Assembly: GCF_038246755.1 (NCBI RefSeq)
Contig: NZ_CP134706.1
Span: 558,001-622,000, forward strand
From: Micromonospora sp. FIMYZ51
Lineage (GTDB): Bacteria > Actinomycetota > Actinomycetes > Mycobacteriales > Micromonosporaceae
DNA: 64,000 bases
Reading direction: 5' to 3'
Positions 60,209 to 64,000 of this stretch are shown in pieces. Both the position numbers and the translations under genes were made by a program. The notes under the pieces were generated by a model. That model ran no database searches and was not told the DNA's origin. It saw nothing but the letters and a program-made list of their open reading frames with translations. Every line of letters begins with the position of its first letter. Within the stretch, counting starts at the first letter, position 1.

Positions 60209-62341
60209 ATGAGCGATACGGTGCAGGCGGCGCTGATCTATCCCCCGCTTACCGATCCCACCTCGGGATACCACTCCCTGAACTACCTCGACTCGTACGC
60301 CCGGGCGCAGGGGCACCGGCCGGCGGAGATCATCGACGCCAACATCGAGGCGTTCCATCACTCGTACACCCCGTCGGCGTACGAGTGGCTGCGGCGGGAA
60401 CTGTCCCGGCTCTCGGTCGACGACCTCGGCGGCCCGGACGCGCTGATGGCCCGGGCGAATCAACTCGGCCTGCCCGACCCCGATCCGGAGCGGCTGCGTC
60501 GGTCGATCGGGACCTTGCAGGATCCGGTCCTGTTCTACGACTACCGGCACTACCAGGACGCCGTCGAGGGCGTGATCTCCTGGATGGACGCGCTCGGCAC
60601 GATCGGCTTCCCCGGACAGTTCCGGGCCGGCTTCCGGCTCCAGCCGCCGCCGATGATCTCGATCGGCTCGGTGGCCGCGTTGACCGACGAAACGGTGCTC
60701 GGCCGGCTCAACCGACCGTTCCAGCCGTACTACGAGGACGTGCTGATCCCGCGGCTGGTCGCGGGCGGGCACCAGGTGATCGGGATCAGCGCCACCTATC
60801 AGTGGCAGCTGCCGTTCGCGCTCTGGATCGCCCGACTCGTCCGGCGGGCCTGCCCGGACGTCTTCCTCATCGCGGGTGGCACGGAGATCTCCGACGTCTG
60901 GAAGTGTGCCAGCCGGCCCGAGTACGTCTTCCAGGTGCTCGCCGACTTCGACGCGATCGTGGTGGGGGAGGGGGAGAGCGCGTACACCGAGATCCTGGAC
61001 GCGGTGGCAACCGGCACGCTGCCGGCCGGGCACCCAAACGTGCGGCTGCACCCGAAGTACGGCCGCCAGCGCCAACTGCCCCTGCGCTACGAGCGCCTGG
61101 CGCAGGTGCCGGTCCCGGACTTTTCCGGCCTGCCCTGGGATCTCTACCTCAGCCCGGAGCGGTTCGTCTACTATTCGCCGACCCGGGGCTGCTACTGGAA
61201 CAAGTGCACGTTCTGCGACTACGGCCTGAACACCGACGGTCCCACCAGCCCGTGGCGGCAGGACCCGGTGGACACGATGATCGCAGACGTCACCGAGCTG
61301 TCGAAGTTCGCCAAGTTCATCTACTTCTCGGTGGACGTGCTCGCTCCCGCGACCATCCTGCGCTTCGCCGAGCAGGTCGTCGAACGAGGGCTCGACATCC
61401 GCTGGGGCGCCGAGATCCGGCTGGAGAAGTACTGGTCGGACGAGCGCTGCGAGCTGTTGCGGCGCAGCGGCTGCGTGGCCGTCTCGGTCGGCTTCGAGTC
61501 CGGCAACCAGCGCATTCTCGACCTGATCGACAAGGGCACCAAGCCGGCGCAGGTACGGCGCACCATGACCGCGATGACCAAGGCCAACATCGGTGTGCAG
61601 ATGATGGGCTTCACCGGCTTTCCCACCGAGACCCGCGACGAGGCGCTGGACAGCATCACGTTCCTGCGCGACAACCCGGACCTGTGGACCCTCGGCGGGC
61701 TCGGCGAATTCATGCTGACCCCGGGCGCCATCGTCGCCAAGGAGCCGGAGCGGTTCGGCATCAGCAACGTGCGGCCGGTGGCGGGCTCGGACATCGTCCG
61801 GGTGCTCCGGTACGACGAGCCGGTGACCGAGGCGGCGCAGGCCGAGGTCGCCCAGGCCAAGGCCGGCCTCAACCCCGGGCACTTCCACCGGCCGTGGCTG
61901 GGCAGCACCGACACCCCGCACACGTTCTTCTACCACGACCGCTACGGCACGGCGGTGCGCGGCGTACTCGCCCACGACCGGGTCCGGCACGACACCGATG
62001 ACCAGACCCAGTTCCTCGCCAACGGCACCTTCGTGGACTGCGGCGACGAACAGGTCTGGGAGGCGTACCGGCGGCTGCGGTCGGACGACCAGGACGGCGT
62101 CCCCGGCGACCTGCCGGCGGGCCGGCATCTGTTCCGCCGCGCCGACGGGCAGGTGTTCGCGCTGAACCGCAGCAGCCGGCTGTTCCTGGATCTCTTCACC
62201 GCCCCGCTCACCCTGGCCGAGGCACAGCGCCGGCTCTGGATCGTCGAGCCGGCGGTCGCCGACCGGGTCTGGCGGACCTTCATCGGGCAGCGGCTGATCC
62301 GCCGGCACCGCCTCCCGGCCCCCGCCGAACCCACCCGGTGA
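60209..62341 (+). CDS. B12-binding-domain radical SAM enzyme of the RiPP cluster
   Basis: The 710-residue protein has a cobalamin-binding-type N-terminal region (about 165-300, with VIGISATYQWQLPFALWIARLV and FLIAGGTEISDVW) and a radical SAM core with Cys328, Cys332 and Cys335 (CYWNKCTFC). A C-terminal part of about 110 residues (HLFRRADGQVFALN) may be a leader-binding helix domain. Relatives methylate unactivated carbons of peptides, though other reactions occur. Its start follows GAGGAGGAG, 10 bases after tfuA, so it belongs to the same transcript. The substrate is unknown; precursor 2 is the nearest. Confidence 0.85.
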   Translation: MSDTVQAALIYPPLTDPTSGYHSLNYLDSYARAQGHRPAEIIDANIEAFHHSYTPSAYEWLRRELSRLSVDDLGGPDALMARANQLGLPDPDPERLRRSIGTLQDPVLFYDYRHYQDAVEGVISWMDALGTIGFPGQFRAGFRLQPPPMISIGSVAALTDETVLGRLNRPFQPYYEDVLIPRLVAGGHQVIGISATYQWQLPFALWIARLVRRACPDVFLIAGGTEISDVWKCASRPEYVFQVLADFDAIVVGEGESAYTEILDAVATGTLPAGHPNVRLHPKYGRQRQLPLRYERLAQVPVPDFSGLPWDLYLSPERFVYYSPTRGCYWNKCTFCDYGLNTDGPTSPWRQDPVDTMIADVTELSKFAKFIYFSVDVLAPATILRFAEQVVERGLDIRWGAEIRLEKYWSDERCELLRRSGCVAVSVGFESGNQRILDLIDKGTKPAQVRRTMTAMTKANIGVQMMGFTGFPTETRDEALDSITFLRDNPDLWTLGGLGEFMLTPGAIVAKEPERFGISNVRPVAGSDIVRVLRYDEPVTEAAQAEVAQAKAGLNPGHFHRPWLGSTDTPHTFFYHDRYGTAVRGVLAHDRVRHDTDDQTQFLANGTFVDCGDEQVWEAYRRLRSDDQDGVPGDLPAGRHLFRRADGQVFALNRSSRLFLDLFTAPLTLAEAQRRLWIVEPAVADRVWRTFIGQRLIRRHRLPAPAEPTR

Positions 62342-62417
62342 ACGCGACGCGGTGAACCGACCCGGTGAACCGAGGCGGTGGACGCGACGCGGCGAACCGA
62401 GGCGGTGATCCGATCGC
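62337..62417 (+). repeat. Six tandem 13-14 bp repeats after the B12 radical SAM gene
   Basis: Six units of 13 or 14 bases follow a GGTGAACCGAGGC-like pattern, alternating 14-13-13-14-13-14, starting at the stop codon of the radical SAM gene and ending before the AT-richer leader of precursor 3. The second and third units differ only in two bases. It may separate the two operons, but no hairpin is evident. Confidence 0.7.
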
Positions 62418-62478
62418 CGCTTTTGCAGGTAAATGTTCCTTTCCTCGGTAGCATGAGTTGACTTCGGAGGGGCCCACG

Positions 62479-62577
62479 ATGGCTCCGGAGGAGCGCTCAT
62501 CACATCGCTCGACACCCGGCCTCAGGCGTACTTCCGCGTCGCGGCGGTGTCCGGAAGTGCCACTGGAGGAGAAGTGA
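62479..62577 (+). CDS. Possible 32-residue small ORF coupled to precursor 3
   Basis: An ATG at 62479 follows a strong GGAGGGG site and opens a 32-codon frame (MAPEERSSHRSTPGLRRT...). Its TGA overlaps the GTG start of precursor 3 by GTGA. Third-position GC is clearly lower than in real genes here, so the peptide may have no function and serve only coupling. It is Arg/Ser-rich. Confidence 0.3.
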   Translation: MAPEERSSHRSTPGLRRTSASRRCPEVPLEEK

Positions 62578-62867
62578 CCGCGCAGGAGAGCGAAGAAGCG
62601 CCGTTGAGCCGGGTGCGGGACATCGGAAGCGCCGTCGGCAGAAACCTGCGGGAGCGGCTTGCGGAAATCGACCCTGAACTACTGGTGGTGGTGGCCAGCG
62701 GCAATCCGGACTCGGCGCGGGCGCTCTCCGCCGCGTACGCCGAGACGTCGATACCCGGCTCGGACCTCGCGAATCTGGCGCGCTGGAACCAGTCGAGTTG
62801 GAACAACGCCTTCCGCGACACCGGCACCTGGACCAACACCTGGGGCCAGTCTCCCCCGCCGAAGTAG
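62574..62867 (+). CDS. Putative cyclophane-RiPP precursor (precursor 3)
   Basis: The 97-residue protein has no known domain. Residues 1-70 are a polar, partly helical leader. The C-terminal 27 residues hold W71-N-Q, W76-N-N, F80-R-D, W86-T-N and W90-G-Q, then SPPPK. Five aromatic-X-(Asn/Gln/Asp) triplets are what three-residue-cyclophane-forming radical SAM enzymes act on. The next gene, 14 bases downstream, encodes such an enzyme (GrrM/OscB-type). The start at GTG 62574 follows GGAGGAGAA. It is unrelated to the NHLP precursors. Confidence 0.8.
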   Translation: MTAQESEEAPLSRVRDIGSAVGRNLRERLAEIDPELLVVVASGNPDSARALSAAYAETSIPGSDLANLARWNQSSWNNAFRDTGTWTNTWGQSPPPK

Positions 62868-62881
62868 GGCGACGGCGACCC

Positions 62882-64000
62882 GTGAACGAAAGCATCCGCA
62901 CGATGCTCGGCGCGCCGTCCGTCAGGCCCGCGTTGGTGATCCTTCAGCCGACCGCCCGATGCAACCTGAACTGCACCTACTGCTACCTCCCCGATCGGCA
63001 GGACCGGGCGCTGATGAGCGACGAGGTGCTGGACGCGGCGGTCTCGTTCGTGTTCGCGTGCGACCTCCCCGACGACGGGATCGAGTTTCTGTGGCATGCC
63101 GGCGAACCGCTTGCCGCCGGACCGGCTTTCTACGAGCGGGCCTTCGCCCTGATCGCCAAGCGTGCCCCGGTGGGGTTGCGGGTGCGGCACATCCTCCAGA
63201 TGAACGGCACCCTGCTGAACCAGTCCTGGTGTGACCTCTTCGTCAGGTACCAGGTGGACACGGGCCTGAGTGTGGACGGCCCGGCGGAGATCCACGATGC
63301 GAACCGGCGAACCTGGTCCGGTCGGGCGACCCACGCCAAGGTGATGCGGAGTTACCACCTGCTCCGCCGCAACGGGCTGTCACCCGGGGCGCTGTGCGTC
63401 CTGACGCCCGAGTCGCTGAGCTGGCCCGACCGGATGTACGAGTTCTTCCGGGACGCGGGATTCGGATCCGTCGGCTTCAACGTGGAGGAATCCGAGGGCG
63501 TCTACCACCACTCGCGACTGCGGGACATCGGCCCGGATCAGCTCCGGGCGTCCTATGACTCGTTCATGCGGCGGATGTGGCAGCGCTGGCGGGCCGACGG
63601 CTCGAAGATGATCATCCGGGAGTTCCACGAGATGCTTGGCGGCATCGTGCGGACGCGGCAGGAAGCCGCGCGAGTCCGGGAACCGCTGGAAGCAGTGCCG
63701 TTCTCGATCCTCACGATCCGCCGCGACGGGCGGCTGAGCACCTTCTCGCCGGAACTGGCATCGACGCCGAGCGGGGAGTACGGCGACTTCATCGTGGGCA
63801 ACGTGCTCGTCGACACACCTGCCGAGGTGGCGCGGAGCGCGGCGTTCGGGCGACTGCGCCGGGACGTGGCGATCGGGCAGGACCGTTGCCGAAGCGGCTG
63901 CCAGTATTACGCGCTGTGTGGCGGCGGGTTTCAGTCGAATCGGTTCACCGAGCACGGCAGCCTGCACGCCACGGAGACCCTGACCTGCCGGCTCCACCGG
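62882..64000 (+). CDS. GrrM/OscB-type radical SAM/SPASM peptide maturase, cut by the right edge
   Basis: The 373 residues seen begin MNESIRTMLGAPS and have radical SAM Cys27, Cys31 and Cys34 (CNLNCTYC), FLWHAGEPL, LSVDGPAEIHD, GFNVEESEG and a SPASM C-terminal part (CRSGCQYYALCGGG, then TLTCRLH). This order fits cyclophane-forming maturases of the GrrM/OscB family. The gene is not closed by a stop at 64000, but relatives end soon after this point, so few residues should be missing. The GTG at 62882 lies 14 bases after precursor 3. No exporter for this third peptide is seen before the edge. Confidence 0.88.
   Translation, partial: MNESIRTMLGAPSVRPALVILQPTARCNLNCTYCYLPDRQDRALMSDEVLDAAVSFVFACDLPDDGIEFLWHAGEPLAAGPAFYERAFALIAKRAPVGLRVRHILQMNGTLLNQSWCDLFVRYQVDTGLSVDGPAEIHDANRRTWSGRATHAKVMRSYHLLRRNGLSPGALCVLTPESLSWPDRMYEFFRDAGFGSVGFNVEESEGVYHHSRLRDIGPDQLRASYDSFMRRMWQRWRADGSKMIIREFHEMLGGIVRTRQEAARVREPLEAVPFSILTIRRDGRLSTFSPELASTPSGEYGDFIVGNVLVDTPAEVARSAAFGRLRRDVAIGQDRCRSGCQYYALCGGGFQSNRFTEHGSLHATETLTCRLHR

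Overview
The window looks like a chromosomal segment from a high-GC actinomycete, most likely Micromonosporaceae (Micromonospora or a close relative). The reasons are the very high GC at third codon positions, frequent GTG starts and ATGA/GTGA stop-start overlaps, and actinobacterial families such as the DUF574-type methyltransferase, the nitrate-sensing kinase plus roadblock pair, the F420-type LLM oxidoreductase and CsbD. The genus is inferred. I found no rRNA, tRNA, CRISPR array, integrase or transposase.

Region by region. 0-6 kb: YibE/F membrane protein, then a copper-efflux locus with csoR divergent from copZ, an exported His-rich protein and copA. 6-13 kb: CsbD, a MEDS/HATPase regulator, an ECF sigma factor facing a zinc-finger membrane protein, an LLM oxidoreductase with a GH15 glucanase, and a sugar oxidase coupled to a sensory-rhodopsin-transducer-like protein. 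13-20 kb: ion-transport genes (FUSC exporter, P2-type cation ATPase, mgtE, paired crcB). 20-29 kb: a royal-jelly/yellow-family protein, a PCuAC-DyP-CopC operon, a molybdate uptake operon and a second copper ATPase, copB. 29-34 kb: a reduced conservon (nitrate-sensing kinase, roadblock protein, solute-binding lipoprotein). 34-40 kb: eda-kdgK under a divergent IclR regulator, a spermidine-synthase-like enzyme, two DJ-1 family genes and DUF5872.

From about 41.4 kb to the right edge lies the most interesting region: adjoining RiPP (ribosomally made, modified peptide) systems. A LuxR-type regulator and a lipoprotein precede a fused cyclodehydratase/YcaO protein, a SagB-type azoline oxidase, a membrane-fusion protein, a C39-peptidase ABC exporter and a second NHLM-type ABC protein. 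After a MerR regulator come two precursors with nitrile-hydratase-like leaders. One ends in a core with seven cysteines in nine residues. The other ends in a hydrophobic core with no Cys, Ser or Thr. The second is followed by a standalone YcaO, an extended TfuA protein and a B12-type radical SAM enzyme, which suggests thioamidation and perhaps methylation. At the edge, a third precursor with five aromatic-X-(Asn/Gln/Asp) triplets sits before a GrrM/OscB-type radical SAM/SPASM maturase, which suggests cyclophane crosslinks.

The two copper-export loci are linked by a shared operator, RTACCC-N5-GGGTAT. It occurs twice between csoR and copZ and once upstream of copB, 27 kb away. The eda-kdgK operon has a perfect 14-bp palindrome over its promoter and start codon, which fits repression by the divergent IclR protein.
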